From Streptomyces sp. CC53 (GTDB lineage: Bacteria > Actinomycetota > Actinomycetes > Streptomycetales > Streptomycetaceae), in assembly GCF_001865245.1 (NCBI RefSeq), contig NZ_MKXB01000207.1, positions 1 through 32,925 on the forward strand: DNA of 32,925 nt. The letters run 5' to 3'. Positions 1 through 8,585 of the stretch are shown one piece after another. Below the pieces are notes generated by a model. It worked only from the letters and a program-made list of their open reading frames with translations. It searched no databases and was not told where the DNA came from. Each line of letters opens with the position of its first letter. Positions within the stretch are counted from its first letter, which is position 1. The position numbers and the translations under genes were made by a program.

Positions 1-138
1 CGGTGCGCGGCGCCGCCCGCGGCCGGTTCCGTACCTGGCTCTGCTGCCGTCCCTGCCCCTGTCGTCTCCGCTGTCATGCGCAGATCTTAGGGGCGGCCCG
101 CCCCCTGCGTCCGCGACTCACGTCACCGTCCGGCCTGG
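1..138. other. Left-edge intergenic sequence
   Basis: No convincing coding region is seen before the fumC stop codon. A short GC-rich inverted repeat near 91-106 (GGGGCGG/CCGCCCC) could contribute to termination of fumC, which is transcribed leftward, but it is weak. The only open frame here is low-complexity and arginine-rich, as expected of a shadow frame in GC-rich DNA. Confidence 0.4.
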
Positions 139-1545
139 TCACGGGCGGGTCATCCGCAGCACGTCGAGGGCCTCGTCAAGCTGCTCCAGGGTGAGGTCGC
201 CGCGCTCCACGTACCCCGACTCCAGCACCACCTGCCGGATCGTCTTGCGTTCGGCCAGTGACCGCTTCGCGACCTTCGCGGCCTCCTCGTAGCCGATGTA
301 CCGGTTGAGGGGGGTGACGACGGACGGGGACGACTCGGCGTACTCCCGGGCCCGCTCGACGTTCGCGGTGATCCCGTCGACCGTGCGGTCCGCCAGCAGC
401 CGGGCCGCCCGCGAGAGGAGGCGTACGGACTCCAGCAGGTTCTTCGCCATGACCGGGAGCATCACGTTCAGCTCGAAGTTCCCGGCGGCGCCCGCCACGG
501 CCACGGTCGTGTCGTTGCCGGTGACCTGCGCGGCCACCATCAGGACGGCCTCCGGGACGACCGGGTTCACCTTCCCCGGCATGATCGACGAACCGGGCTG
601 GAGATCGGGAAGCGCGATCTCCGCGAGACCGGTGCGCGGCCCGGACGCCATCCACCGCAGATCGTTCGCGATCTTGGTGAGGGAGACGGCGACCGTGCGG
701 AGCTGCCCCGAGGTCTCGACGAGCGCGTCCCGGGCCCCCTGCGCCTCGAAGTGGTCGCGCGCCTCCGTCAGGGGCAGGCCCGTGATCCGGGCGACCTCGG
801 TGATGACGGCGGGGGCGAACCCGGGCGGCGTGTTGATGCCGGTGCCCACCGCCGTGCCGCCCAGCGGTAGTTCGGCCAGGCGGGGGAGGGACGCCCGCAG
901 CCGCTCCACGCCGTACCGCACCTGCGCCGCGTAGCCGCCGAACTCCTGGCCGAGCGTCACCGGCGTGGCGTCCATCAGATGCGTCCGCCCCGACTTGACG
1001 ACCTCCGCGAACTCGGCTGATTTCCGCTCCAGCGACATGGCCAGATGCTCCAGGGCCGGGATCAGGTCCTCGGTCACGGCCGCCGTCGCCGCCACGTGGA
1101 TGGAGGAGGGGAAGACGTCGTTCGACGACTGGGAGGCGTTGACGTGGTCGTTGGGGTGGACGGGCCGCCCCAGCCGCTCGCTCGCCAGCGTGGCCAGCAC
1201 CTCGTTCATGTTCATGTTGGACGAGGTGCCGGAGCCGGTCTGGAACACGTCGACGGGGAAGTGATCGTCCCAGCGGCCCTCCGCGACCTCTCCCGCCGCC
1301 TCCCGCACCGCGTGCGCGAGGTCCGCGTCCAGCACCCCGAGCTCGGCGTTGACACGGGCCGCCGCCGCCTTGATGTGGGCCAGGGCCGCGATGTGGGCGC
1401 GCTCCAGGCGCAGGCCCGACAGCGGGAAGTTCTCCACCGCCCGCTGGGTCTGGGCCCGCCACTTGGCGTGCGCGGGGACCCGCACCTCGCCCATGGAGTC
1501 CTTCTCGATCCGATGGTTGCCCGGCTGCTCACTCGCCTCTGTCAT
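139..1545 (-). CDS. fumC: Fumarate hydratase, class II
   Basis: Catalyses the reversible hydration of fumarate to L-malate in the TCA cycle; cytosolic homotetramer of the fumarase/aspartase superfamily, oxygen-stable and iron-free. The 468-residue length is normal for FumC. Visible family signatures are TGSGTSSNMN near residue 103, the HPNDHVNASQSSND segment near 130, the catalytic-region motif SGRTHLMDATP near 185 and the superfamily signature GSSIMPGKVN at 318-327. The start is supported by CAGGAGG about 6 nt upstream of the ATG. It is divergent from the secreted hydrolase gene at 1650, with about 100 bp between them. A class I fumarase lies 2 kb away, so this is the oxygen-tolerant member of a pair. 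Function is certain at family level. Confidence 0.97.
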   Translation of the reverse strand: MTEASEQPGNHRIEKDSMGEVRVPAHAKWRAQTQRAVENFPLSGLRLERAHIAALAHIKAAAARVNAELGVLDADLAHAVREAAGEVAEGRWDDHFPVDVFQTGSGTSSNMNMNEVLATLASERLGRPVHPNDHVNASQSSNDVFPSSIHVAATAAVTEDLIPALEHLAMSLERKSAEFAEVVKSGRTHLMDATPVTLGQEFGGYAAQVRYGVERLRASLPRLAELPLGGTAVGTGINTPPGFAPAVITEVARITGLPLTEARDHFEAQGARDALVETSGQLRTVAVSLTKIANDLRWMASGPRTGLAEIALPDLQPGSSIMPGKVNPVVPEAVLMVAAQVTGNDTTVAVAGAAGNFELNVMLPVMAKNLLESVRLLSRAARLLADRTVDGITANVERAREYAESSPSVVTPLNRYIGYEEAAKVAKRSLAERKTIRQVVLESGYVERGDLTLEQLDEALDVLRMTRP

Positions 1546-1649
1546 GGCCCAACCTCCTGCTCACGATGAGCACTTGTCTTGTTCCGTCTATTCCCAAGTG
1601 CGTTACCAGCCAGTAAAAACCGTGGGTAACCCCACTTCCAGGAGGCGCA

Positions 1650-3170
1650 ATGGCGCGCACCAGACTGAGACTCGGATGGCCGGTCGCCGCGGTCGCCGCT
1701 CTCGCGGCCGTGTTCGGCGGGACGGCCGCTCCCGCCGCGGCGGACGACGGCACCCGACGCACCCTCACCTCCACTCCGCTGCCCGCCCCGCTGGAGGCCA
1801 TGCGAGCGGCCGAGGCCACCGCCCTCTACGGCAGCCCCGAGGAACGCCCGCTCGACGAACGCAAGAGCGCGCTGATCTCCCTCGGCGACAGCGAGATCAG
1901 CGGCGAGGGCGTCGGCACGTACGAGCCCGGCACCGACGGTCCCGACAACTGGTGCCACCGCTCGCCGGACGCCGCCATCCACCGCACCGGCATCCCCGCC
2001 GACGTCACGTACAACGTCGCCTGCTCCGGAGCGTCCACCGCCAACATCCGGATCGGCGGCTCCCCGCAGTACGCCGACGAACTGGTCCAGAGCGACAGCC
2101 TCGCCGTCAAGGCCCGCAACACCCGCATCTCGATGGTGCTGCTGGTCGCCGGTGCCAACGACGACCTCCAGTTCGGCCCCGTCATGACGGACTGCGTCAC
2201 GCGCTACGTCCTGATCCAGGGCCCGTGCGAGCCGAAGTACGCCCCGGGCTGGCAGTCACGCGTCGACGCCCTCGTCCCCAAGGTCGAGCAGACCGTGCGG
2301 GACCTCCGCACCGTGATGCGCGACGCCGGTTACGCCGACGGCGACTACAAGCTCGTGGTGATGAGCTACCCCAGCCCGATCGGCCCGGACTTCCGCGACA
2401 ACCCCCGCTTCCCGGGCAAGCTGTCCTGCGGCGGCATGGGATACGACTCCGACACCACGTGGGGCCGCGACACGGCCGTGCCGGCCTTCGAGCGCGGCGT
2501 CCGCCGGGCCGCGGCCGCCACCGGTGCGACGTACCTGGACGCCTCCCGGCTCTTCCACGGCCGCGAGGTCTGCATGGAGGAGACCTGGGCGCGGGGCCTG
2601 TTCGTCGACGTCTCGAAGTTCCCCGGGGACGAGAACTCCGTCCGCCAGTCCTTCCACCCCAACAAGGCCGGTCACGGGGCCTTCGCGGCCTGCCTGACCC
2701 AGCTGTACGCCGCCGGGGTGCGCGAGGCGAGCTGCGCCGACCCGGCGTCCACCGGTGAACCGGTGCTGTGGCCGGGTGCGTGGGACGACAAGTTCACCCC
2801 GCTGCGGAACGCCGCCACCGGCTCCTGCGTGGACGTCTCCGGCGCGACCACCCGCAACGGCACGGCCGTGCTCGGCTGGGACTGCCACGGCGGCCGAAAC
2901 CAGGACTGGTGGCACGACACCGCACGCGGCTCGCTGCACACCGCGCTCACCCACGACCGGTGCCTGGACGTGCCGGGCGCCCGCTACGAGGCGGGGGCGG
3001 CGCTCGTCGTGTGGGACTGCTCGGGCGTGGCGCACCAGACGTTCGTACGGTCCGACGGCACGCTGCGCCCGTCGGCGGCACGCGGCCTGTGCGTGACGCA
3101 CGCGGCGGCCAGGGAGCCGCTGAGGCTCCAGCCCTGCACGCCGGGCGCGGCGAACCAGCGCTTCGCCTGA
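1650..3170 (+). CDS. Secreted SGNH/GDSL hydrolase with C-terminal ricin-type lectin domain
   Basis: A 506-residue predicted extracellular esterase/lipase-type hydrolase. Residues 1-31 form a classic signal peptide (Arg-rich n-region, Ala/Val core, APAAA cleavage region). The SGNH fold shows block I GDSEISGEG near 79, a block II-like SGAS near 128, GAND near 168 (block III) and SFHPNKAGH near 335, which supplies the catalytic His. The last ~130 residues (from about 375) are a ricin B / beta-trefoil lectin, with repeated CVDVSG / CLDVPG elements, internal Trp-Asp-Cys motifs and NQ-W-like turns, suggesting binding to a polysaccharide. The start follows AGGAGG at the right spacing. It converges on the class I fumarase gene. 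The true substrate cannot be read from sequence; carbohydrate ester or lipid are both possible. Confidence 0.9.
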   Translation: MARTRLRLGWPVAAVAALAAVFGGTAAPAAADDGTRRTLTSTPLPAPLEAMRAAEATALYGSPEERPLDERKSALISLGDSEISGEGVGTYEPGTDGPDNWCHRSPDAAIHRTGIPADVTYNVACSGASTANIRIGGSPQYADELVQSDSLAVKARNTRISMVLLVAGANDDLQFGPVMTDCVTRYVLIQGPCEPKYAPGWQSRVDALVPKVEQTVRDLRTVMRDAGYADGDYKLVVMSYPSPIGPDFRDNPRFPGKLSCGGMGYDSDTTWGRDTAVPAFERGVRRAAAATGATYLDASRLFHGREVCMEETWARGLFVDVSKFPGDENSVRQSFHPNKAGHGAFAACLTQLYAAGVREASCADPASTGEPVLWPGAWDDKFTPLRNAATGSCVDVSGATTRNGTAVLGWDCHGGRNQDWWHDTARGSLHTALTHDRCLDVPGARYEAGAALVVWDCSGVAHQTFVRSDGTLRPSAARGLCVTHAAAREPLRLQPCTPGAANQRFA

Positions 3171-3596
3171 CCGGCCCGCCCGGCACCACCGCACCACGGG
3201 GGAGGGCCCCGGCCGCCGCCCCGGCGGCCGGCGCCCTTCACGTGCCGGGGAGCCGCGCAGGCCGCCTTGCGCGTGCCGGGAGCCGCCGGGCCCGCGTGCT
3301 CGGGCGCGGGGGCCGGCCGGAGGGGCGCTGCTCCTCACCGGGGCTTCCGGCCGCCCGGAGCCGGACCGGCCGCTCCGGTGCGGGGAGCCGCACGGCCGGA
3401 GCGGCGCCGGTACCGGCCCGGCGCCCTCCCGCCTCCTGCGCGGGCCGGCGGGAGGGCGCCGGGCGCGTGGACCCCTGCGAACGGGGACCGTCCGACCGGG
3501 TACTGGCCGCTCCGGACCCGGGGCCGTCCGGTCGGAGGGTGCCGCAGGCACCGGTGCGGCCCGGCGCGGACCGCCCGCGCCGGGAGCCGGCCGGGG
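3171..3596. terminator. Convergent intergenic region with GC hairpin
   Basis: 426 bp between two convergent genes. At 3204-3236 a 14-bp stem (GGGCCCCGGCCGCC against GGCGGCCGGCGCCC, one mismatch, 5-nt loop) lies just after the hydrolase stop and is a good U-less terminator of the Streptomyces kind. The rest is G/C low-complexity sequence without a credible gene; the long open frames crossing it are antisense to the fumarase gene. Confidence 0.6.
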
Positions 3597-5300
3597 TCAG
3601 GCCAGGCCGGGGCCGCGCACCGGGATCGACGTGAACGTCGGCTGCGAGGGCGCCGGATCGCGGAAGAAGTCGTTGCCCTTGTCGTCGACCACGATGAACG
3701 CCGGGAAGTCCTCGACCTCGATCTTCCAGACGGCCTCCATGCCGAGCTCCTCGTACTCGACGACCTCGACCTTCTTGATGCAGTCCTGCGCGAGACGGGC
3801 CGCCGGGCCGCCGATGGAGCCCAGGTAGAAGCCGCCGTGCGCGGCGCACGCGTCGGTGACCTGCTGGGAGCGGTTGCCCTTGGCCAGCATCACCTTGGAG
3901 CCGCCGGCCGCCTGGAACTGCTCGACGTACGAGTCCATGCGGCCCGCCGTCGTGGGGCCGAAGGAGCCGGAGGCGTAGCCCTCGGGAGTCTTGGCGGGAC
4001 CGGCGTAGTAGACCGGGTGGTCCTTCAGGTACTGCGGCATCTCCTCGCCCGCGTCCAGCCGCTCCTTGATCTTGGCGTGCGCGATGTCGCGGGCCACGAC
4101 CAGCGGGCCCGACAGCGACAGCCGGGTCTTGACCGGGTACTTGGACAGCTCGGCGAGGATCTCGTCCATCGGCTGGTTCAGGTCGATCCGCACGACGTCC
4201 TGCCCGTCGGCGGCCTCGCCGAGGCCCGCGCCGGAGCCCTCGGTGAGCTCGGCGTCCGTGGTGTCGGGCAGGAAGCGCGCCGGGTCGGTCTCCAGCTGCT
4301 CCAGGAAGACGCCCTCGGCGGTGATCTTCGCGACGGCCTGGCGGTCCGCGGAGCAGGACACGGCGATGGCCACCGGACAGGAGGCGCCGTGCCGGGGGAG
4401 GCGGACGACCCGCACGTCGTGGCAGAAGTACTTGCCGCCGAACTGCGCGCCGATGCCGATCTTCTGCGTCAGCTCGAAGACCTTCTCCTCCAACTCCTTG
4501 TCCCGGAAGCCGTGCCCGAGGACCGAGCCCTCCTCCGGCAGCTCGTCCAGGTAGTGCGCCGAGGCGTACTTCGCGGTCTTCAGCGCGTACTCGGCGGACG
4601 TGCCGCCAACCACGATCGCCAGGTGGTACGGCGGGCAGGCGGCCGTGCCCAGGGAGCGGATCTTCTCCTCCAGGAACGTCATCATGGAGGCCTCGTTGAG
4701 GACCGCCTTCGTCTCCTGGTACAGGAAGGACTTGTTGGCCGAGCCGCCGCCCTTGGCCATGAACAGGAACTTGTACGCGCCGCCGTCCGTGGCGTACAGC
4801 TCGATCTGCGCGGGGAGGTTGGAGCCGGTGTTCTTCTCCTCCCACATCGTGAGCGGGGCCATCTGCGAGTAGCGCAGGTTCAGCTGCGTGTACGCGTCGT
4901 GGATGCCGCGGGACAGGGCCTTCTCGTCCTCGCCCTCGGTCAGCACGTTCTGGCCGCGCTTGCCCATGACGATCGCGGTGCCGGTGTCCTGGCACATCGG
5001 GAGCACGCCCGCGGCCGCGATGTTCGCGTTCTTCAGCAGGTCGAGCGCCACGAACTTGTCGTTCGACGACGCCTCGGGGTCGTCGATGATCTTGCGCAGC
5101 TGGGCCAGGTGCGCCGGGCGCAGGTAGTGCTGGATGTCGTGGATCGCCTCGGCGGCCAGCTTGCGCAGCGCCTCCGGCTCCACCTTGAGGAAGGTCCGCC
5201 CGTCGGCCTCGAAGGTGGACACACCCTCCTTGGTCACCAGGCGGTACGGCGTGGTGTCCTCTCCCAGCGGGAGCAGATCGGTGTACGCAAACTCTGGCAT
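3597..5300 (-). CDS. Fumarate hydratase, class I (iron-sulfur, single chain)
   Basis: Same reaction as FumC but by an unrelated 4Fe-4S hydro-lyase. The protein is about 567 residues with the alpha (N-terminal, roughly 1-330) and beta (C-terminal, swivelling, roughly 340-550) regions fused, as in E. coli FumA/FumB. Candidate cluster cysteines are in LPMCQDTG near 100, CPPYHLAIVVGG near 220 and the CPVAIAVSC segment near 310. C-terminal signatures include GPTTAGRMDSY and KGNRSQQV. Two in-frame ATGs exist at 5309 and 5300. GAGGA abuts the first but sits 9 nt before the second, so 5300 is preferred. S. coelicolor annotation uses fumB for the equivalent gene, as recalled. Carrying both classes lets a cell keep fumarase activity under iron limitation or oxidative stress. 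Confidence 0.95.
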   Translation of the reverse strand: MPEFAYTDLLPLGEDTTPYRLVTKEGVSTFEADGRTFLKVEPEALRKLAAEAIHDIQHYLRPAHLAQLRKIIDDPEASSNDKFVALDLLKNANIAAAGVLPMCQDTGTAIVMGKRGQNVLTEGEDEKALSRGIHDAYTQLNLRYSQMAPLTMWEEKNTGSNLPAQIELYATDGGAYKFLFMAKGGGSANKSFLYQETKAVLNEASMMTFLEEKIRSLGTAACPPYHLAIVVGGTSAEYALKTAKYASAHYLDELPEEGSVLGHGFRDKELEEKVFELTQKIGIGAQFGGKYFCHDVRVVRLPRHGASCPVAIAVSCSADRQAVAKITAEGVFLEQLETDPARFLPDTTDAELTEGSGAGLGEAADGQDVVRIDLNQPMDEILAELSKYPVKTRLSLSGPLVVARDIAHAKIKERLDAGEEMPQYLKDHPVYYAGPAKTPEGYASGSFGPTTAGRMDSYVEQFQAAGGSKVMLAKGNRSQQVTDACAAHGGFYLGSIGGPAARLAQDCIKKVEVVEYEELGMEAVWKIEVEDFPAFIVVDDKGNDFFRDPAPSQPTFTSIPVRGPGLA

Positions 5301-5435
5301 GACGGCCATTCCTCACTCGGCGGACAGCGGCGCGGCCTCCCTTGGCGGCGCGTCCACCAGCGTAGAGGCCCCCTGGGTGGCGGAGTCTGTGAGGTAGGGC
5401 TCATCCCGCACTAGTCGCGATCTATCGCGTTTCGC

Positions 5436-5450
5436 TACGCTGAGCGCGTG
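5436..5450 (+). promoter_or_regulatory. Leaderless-type promoter -10 (TACGCT) 6 nt before GTG
   Basis: TACGCT at 5436-5441 is followed by six bases and then the GTG at 5448. No ribosome site lies between. A -10 hexamer at this distance puts the transcript start at or next to the start codon, as in known Streptomyces leaderless mRNAs. Confidence 0.6.
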
Positions 5451-6128
5451 GACCTTGAGAAGCAGCCCCAGCAGCCGTCCGCCCCCGTGCCGGACACGGC
5501 CTCCATGCGGGCCTCGGACGCCGACCGCGACAGGATCGCGCACATCCTCCGCGAAGCCCTGGCCGAGGGGCGGCTCGACGCCGACGAGCACGCGGAACGC
5601 ATCGACGCCGTCTACCGCGCCAAGACCATGGGGGAACTGGAGCCCCTGGTCGGCGACCTGCCCGCCGCACCGGGCGGCCCCGCCCCGGCCGCTCACGGGC
5701 AGGGCACCGACTGGTCCGCCGGGGCGGACGGCGCGGGGGAGGGCGAGAAGCTCGTCGCCGTCTTCTCCTCCCACACCCGCCGCGGCCGGCGCCGCATCGG
5801 CCCCCGGACGCACGCGTTCGCCCTCTTCGGCAGCGTCGAGATCGACCTGACCGAGGCCGTGTTCACCCAACGCCTCACCACCATCCAGGCCACGGCGATC
5901 TTCGGCAGCATCGAGGTCCGCGTCCCGGAGAACATCTCCCTGCGCGGCAACGGCACCGGCGTCTTCGGCGACTTCGACGTGCGCGCCCTGGAGGCCGCCG
6001 ACCCGGAGGCCCCCGTCGTGGTCGTCGACGGTTACGCGGTCTTCGGCAGCATCGAGGCCAAGCCGAAGCGCGGCAAGCGGATCGCCGACCTCCTCCACGA
6101 CAAGATGCGCAAGCACCTGGGCCACTGA
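5448..6128 (+). CDS. DUF1707 and LiaF-like beta-repeat protein
   Basis: A 226-residue protein. Residues ~16-67 form a DUF1707 domain: MRASDADRDRIAHIL, an EGRLDADEHAERID stretch, then a short helix ending in LVGDLP. After a linker, residues ~100-205 show repeated AVFSSHTRRG / ALFGSVEID / AIFGSIEVRVP / GVFGDFDV / AVFGSIEA strands, typical of the cell-wall-active-antibiotic-response (LiaF-like, DUF2154) beta fold. No signal peptide or membrane helix is apparent, so it is probably cytoplasmic or membrane-peripheral. DUF1707 proteins are abundant in actinomycetes and the role is unknown; a link to envelope stress is inference from the LiaF-like part. It diverges from the class I fumarase gene. Confidence 0.85.
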   Translation: MDLEKQPQQPSAPVPDTASMRASDADRDRIAHILREALAEGRLDADEHAERIDAVYRAKTMGELEPLVGDLPAAPGGPAPAAHGQGTDWSAGADGAGEGEKLVAVFSSHTRRGRRRIGPRTHAFALFGSVEIDLTEAVFTQRLTTIQATAIFGSIEVRVPENISLRGNGTGVFGDFDVRALEAADPEAPVVVVDGYAVFGSIEAKPKRGKRIADLLHDKMRKHLGH

Positions 6129-6291
6129 CCCGGCCGCCCCGGCCCACCGGACACCCGGACCGGCGAAATCCAGCCGACCATCGGCGCGCCCTCTGGAACC
6201 CGGCGCCACGCAGTGCATAGGCGTGCGCACAGCGGGTAGGGCTTGCTGCATCGTCTCCCTCGCTTGCGTAAGCCGTCGTCAGGAGTAGACC

Positions 6292-6669
6292 GTGCCGCTG
6301 CAACTGCCGCATCAGCCCCTCCAGATCGCCGCCGTCCCGTCCCCGCGCGTCCCGGCCCGCGAGGACGAGGCAGGCCCCTGGCACACCGAGGCGGTGTGCC
6401 GCCGCGACGAGGCGGGACTGTTCTTCGCACCGTCGAAGGAGCCCACGGCCGCCCGGCTGGCGAGGGAGGAGGCCGCCAAGAGGGTCTGCGCCCGCTGCCC
6501 GGTCATGGTCGAGTGCCGTGAGCACGCCCTGCTGCAGCCCGAGCCGTACGGCGTGTGGGGCGGACTGACCGCGGCCGAGCGCCGGGTCGTGCTGGCCCGC
6601 CGGCGTCGCCGCGACATGGAGCTGAAGAAGGCCGCGTCGACGGACCGGCGCATCGCCGCCGCCGGCTGA
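6292..6669 (+). CDS. wblI: WhiB-like iron-sulfur transcription factor
   Basis: A 125-residue Wbl protein. Four cluster-binding cysteines are at 36, 66, 69 and 75 (CARC then CREH), followed by the GVWGG turn at 87-91 and a basic C-terminal tail (ARRRRR) that would contact DNA. These proteins carry a 4Fe-4S cluster, sense redox or NO, and usually act with the principal sigma factor. The GTG start is preceded by AGGAG with 6-nt spacing. The gene faces glpX. Assignment as WblI rests on remembered synteny with S. coelicolor (between a DUF1707 gene and glpX), not on a distinguishing residue, so the family is sure and the paralogue name is moderate. Confidence 0.93.
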   Translation: MPLQLPHQPLQIAAVPSPRVPAREDEAGPWHTEAVCRRDEAGLFFAPSKEPTAARLAREEAAKRVCARCPVMVECREHALLQPEPYGVWGGLTAAERRVVLARRRRRDMELKKAASTDRRIAAAG

Positions 6670-6761
6670 CGCGTCCGCCGCGGCACCACCTGCCGGCGAC
6701 AGGCAGCAGACAGCGGACGTGACGGCGGCGGACGCGGGGCCCGGCCCCCGCCCGCACGAGA

Positions 6762-6793
6762 AGGGGCGCTCCCACCGCACTGGGAGCGCCCCT
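6762..6793. terminator. Bidirectional intrinsic terminator between the WhiB-like gene and glpX
   Basis: A perfect 13-bp stem (AGGGGCGCTCCCA / TGGGAGCGCCCCT) with a 6-nt loop lies between two convergent genes, about 90 bp after one stop and 40 bp after the other. It has no U-tract, as is common in high-GC actinobacteria. The placement serves both directions. Confidence 0.85.
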
Positions 6794-6830
6794 CTTCGTC
6801 ACCCGGTCACCCGACCGCCCCGCCGCGGCG

Positions 6831-7862
6831 TCACTTCGCCCGGTCGAAGTCGATCTGGCTGTACGCGCGCAGCTTCGACAGGCGGTGCGTGGAGTCGATC
6901 TGCCGGATGGTGCCCGACTTCGAGCGCATGACGAGGGACTGCGTCGTGGCGGTCTCCGAGCGGTAGCGCACCCCGCGCAGCAGTTCGCCGTCCGTGATGC
7001 CGGTCGCGACGAAGAACACGTTGTCGCCGCTGACCAGGTCGTTCGTGGTCAGCACGCGGTCCAGGTCGTGCCCCGCGTCGAGGGCGCGCTGACGCTCGTC
7101 GTCGTCCTTCGGCCACAGCTTGCCCTGGATGACACCGCCCAGGCACTTGATCGCGCAGGCGCTGATGATGCCCTCGGGCGTGCCGCCGATGCCCATGAGC
7201 AGGTCCACGCCGGTGCCCTCGCGGACCGCCATGACGGAGCCGGCGACGTCGCCGTCCGAGATGAACTTGATCCGGGCCCCGGTCTCGCGGATCTCCTTCA
7301 CGATGCCCTCGTGGCGCGGCCGGTCCAGGATCATGACCGTGACGTCCTCGGGCGCCGAGTTCTTCGCCTTCGCGACCCTGCGGATGTTGACCGACACGGG
7401 CGCGTTGATGTCCACGTAGTCGGCCGCCTCGGGGCCGGTGACCAGCTTGTCCATGTAGAACACCGCGGACGGGTCGAACATGGTCCCGCGGTCGGCGGCG
7501 GCGAGCACGGCGATCGCGTTGGGCATGCCCTTCGCGGTGAGCGTCGTGCCGTCGATCGGGTCCACGGCGATGTCGCACTCGGCGCCGGTCCCGTCGCCGA
7601 TGCGCTCGCCGTTGAACAACATCGGCGCCTCGTCCTTCTCGCCCTCGCCGATGACGACGACGCCGTTCATCGACACGGTGGACACGAGGGTGCGCATGGC
7701 ACGGACGGCGGCCCCGTCGGCGCCGTTCTTGTCGCCGCGGCCGACCCAGCGGCCGGCCGCCATGGCGGCCGCCTCGGTGACCCGGACCAGTTCCAGGGCG
7801 AGGTTGCGGTCGGGGGCCTCGGGGGAGACCTCGAGTTCGGACGGCAGATGATGCTCGGTCAT
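6831..7862 (-). CDS. glpX: Fructose-1,6-bisphosphatase, class II
   Basis: Dephosphorylates fructose 1,6-bisphosphate to fructose 6-phosphate, the committed gluconeogenic step. The 343-residue length fits GlpX. The metal and substrate motifs of the lithium-sensitive phosphatase fold are visible: GEGEKDEAPMLFNGE near 73, DPIDGTTLTAKGMPNA near 100, and GIGGTPEG near 205. AAAGGTG lies upstream of the ATG at the right spacing. In Streptomyces and mycobacteria GlpX is generally the main FBPase, so the gene is expected to be important for growth on non-sugar carbon. It is transcribed alone, divergent from the DUF4245 gene. Confidence 0.96.
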   Translation of the reverse strand: MTEHHLPSELEVSPEAPDRNLALELVRVTEAAAMAAGRWVGRGDKNGADGAAVRAMRTLVSTVSMNGVVVIGEGEKDEAPMLFNGERIGDGTGAECDIAVDPIDGTTLTAKGMPNAIAVLAAADRGTMFDPSAVFYMDKLVTGPEAADYVDINAPVSVNIRRVAKAKNSAPEDVTVMILDRPRHEGIVKEIRETGARIKFISDGDVAGSVMAVREGTGVDLLMGIGGTPEGIISACAIKCLGGVIQGKLWPKDDDERQRALDAGHDLDRVLTTNDLVSGDNVFFVATGITDGELLRGVRYRSETATTQSLVMRSKSGTIRQIDSTHRLSKLRAYSQIDFDRAK

Positions 7863-7976
7863 CGGAGCGCACCTTTCTGTACGGCGACGGCCGGTGGTGA
7901 AGAGGGTGCTGTGACTCTATCGCCAGGTCGACAAACTGAGCAGAGGGCCCCACGGATGAGCGCTCCGCCCCCATGT

Positions 7977-7991
7977 GACGATAGGGGCGTG
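7977..7991 (+). promoter_or_regulatory. Leaderless-type promoter -10 (GACGAT) 6 nt before GTG
   Basis: GACGAT at 7977-7982 plus six bases leads directly to GTG at 7989. The pattern matches the other leaderless starts here, with G replacing T at the first base, so it is weaker than the rest. It favours the GTG at 7989 over the ATG at 7956 or 7998. Confidence 0.4.
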
Positions 7992-8585
7992 GCAGGCATG
8001 CGAGGCAAGCAGACAGTGCGCGGGATGTTCCAGTCGATGGCGGTCATCTGCGCCGCCGCGGCGGTGATCTACCTCTTCGTCCCGCACGACGAGAACGCCG
8101 ACCCGCTGAAGGCGGTGGACTACGGCGTCGAGCTCGTGACCGCCCAGCGGGCCGCACCCTACCCGGTCGCCGCCCCCGAGGGGCTGCCGGAGGGCTGGCG
8201 GGCCACGTCCGTCTCGTACCGGCGCGAGGAAGGCAACGCCTGGCACCTCGGCTACCTGACGCCGGAGCGCGAGTACGTCGCCGTCGAGCAGTCCACGGCC
8301 GACCCGAAGCGCTACATCGGCGACGTGAGCCACGGGGCGGCGGCCACGGGGAAGACCCAGCAGGCCGGCGGCCGCTCCTGGGAGCGCTGGGAGGGCGACA
8401 AGTACGACGCGCTGGTCCTGCGGGAGAAGGGCGTCACCACCGTCGTGCTGGGCACGGCGCCGTTCGAGCAGCTCGCCACGATGGCGGCGGCGCTCACGTC
8501 CGCGCAGCCCGCGCCCAGCGGGGCGTCGGGCGGTCCGTCCGGTGCGGTGCCGAGCGGGGAGCCCGGCACGTCCGCGGGCGACTGA
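7989..8585 (+). CDS. DUF4245 membrane-anchored protein
   Basis: About 198 residues. A single hydrophobic segment (MAVICAAAAVIYLFVP, roughly residues 16-31) acts as an N-terminal anchor, leaving an extracytoplasmic domain. The body, with YPVAAPEGLPEGWRATSV, a WHLGYLTPEREYVAVEQS block and SWERW, matches the actinobacterial DUF4245 family. A Ser/Gly/Pro-rich tail ends the protein. Function is unknown. The start is uncertain: GTG 7989 is chosen because a -10-like hexamer precedes it; ATG 7998 is three codons in, and an upstream ATG at 7956 has a poor GAGGG. It is conserved next to glpX in my recollection of streptomycete gene order, but no functional link can be claimed. Confidence 0.85.
   Translation: MAGMRGKQTVRGMFQSMAVICAAAAVIYLFVPHDENADPLKAVDYGVELVTAQRAAPYPVAAPEGLPEGWRATSVSYRREEGNAWHLGYLTPEREYVAVEQSTADPKRYIGDVSHGAAATGKTQQAGGRSWERWEGDKYDALVLREKGVTTVVLGTAPFEQLATMAAALTSAQPAPSGASGGPSGAVPSGEPGTSAGD

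Noticed and set aside
3238..5414. Long open frames of about 700 codons on both strands over the class I fumarase gene
   Set aside because: They are shadow frames of a GC-rich gene: Arg/Gly/Ala/Pro-rich, no domain, no ribosome site. The minus-strand frame with Fe-S fumarase motifs is the real one.
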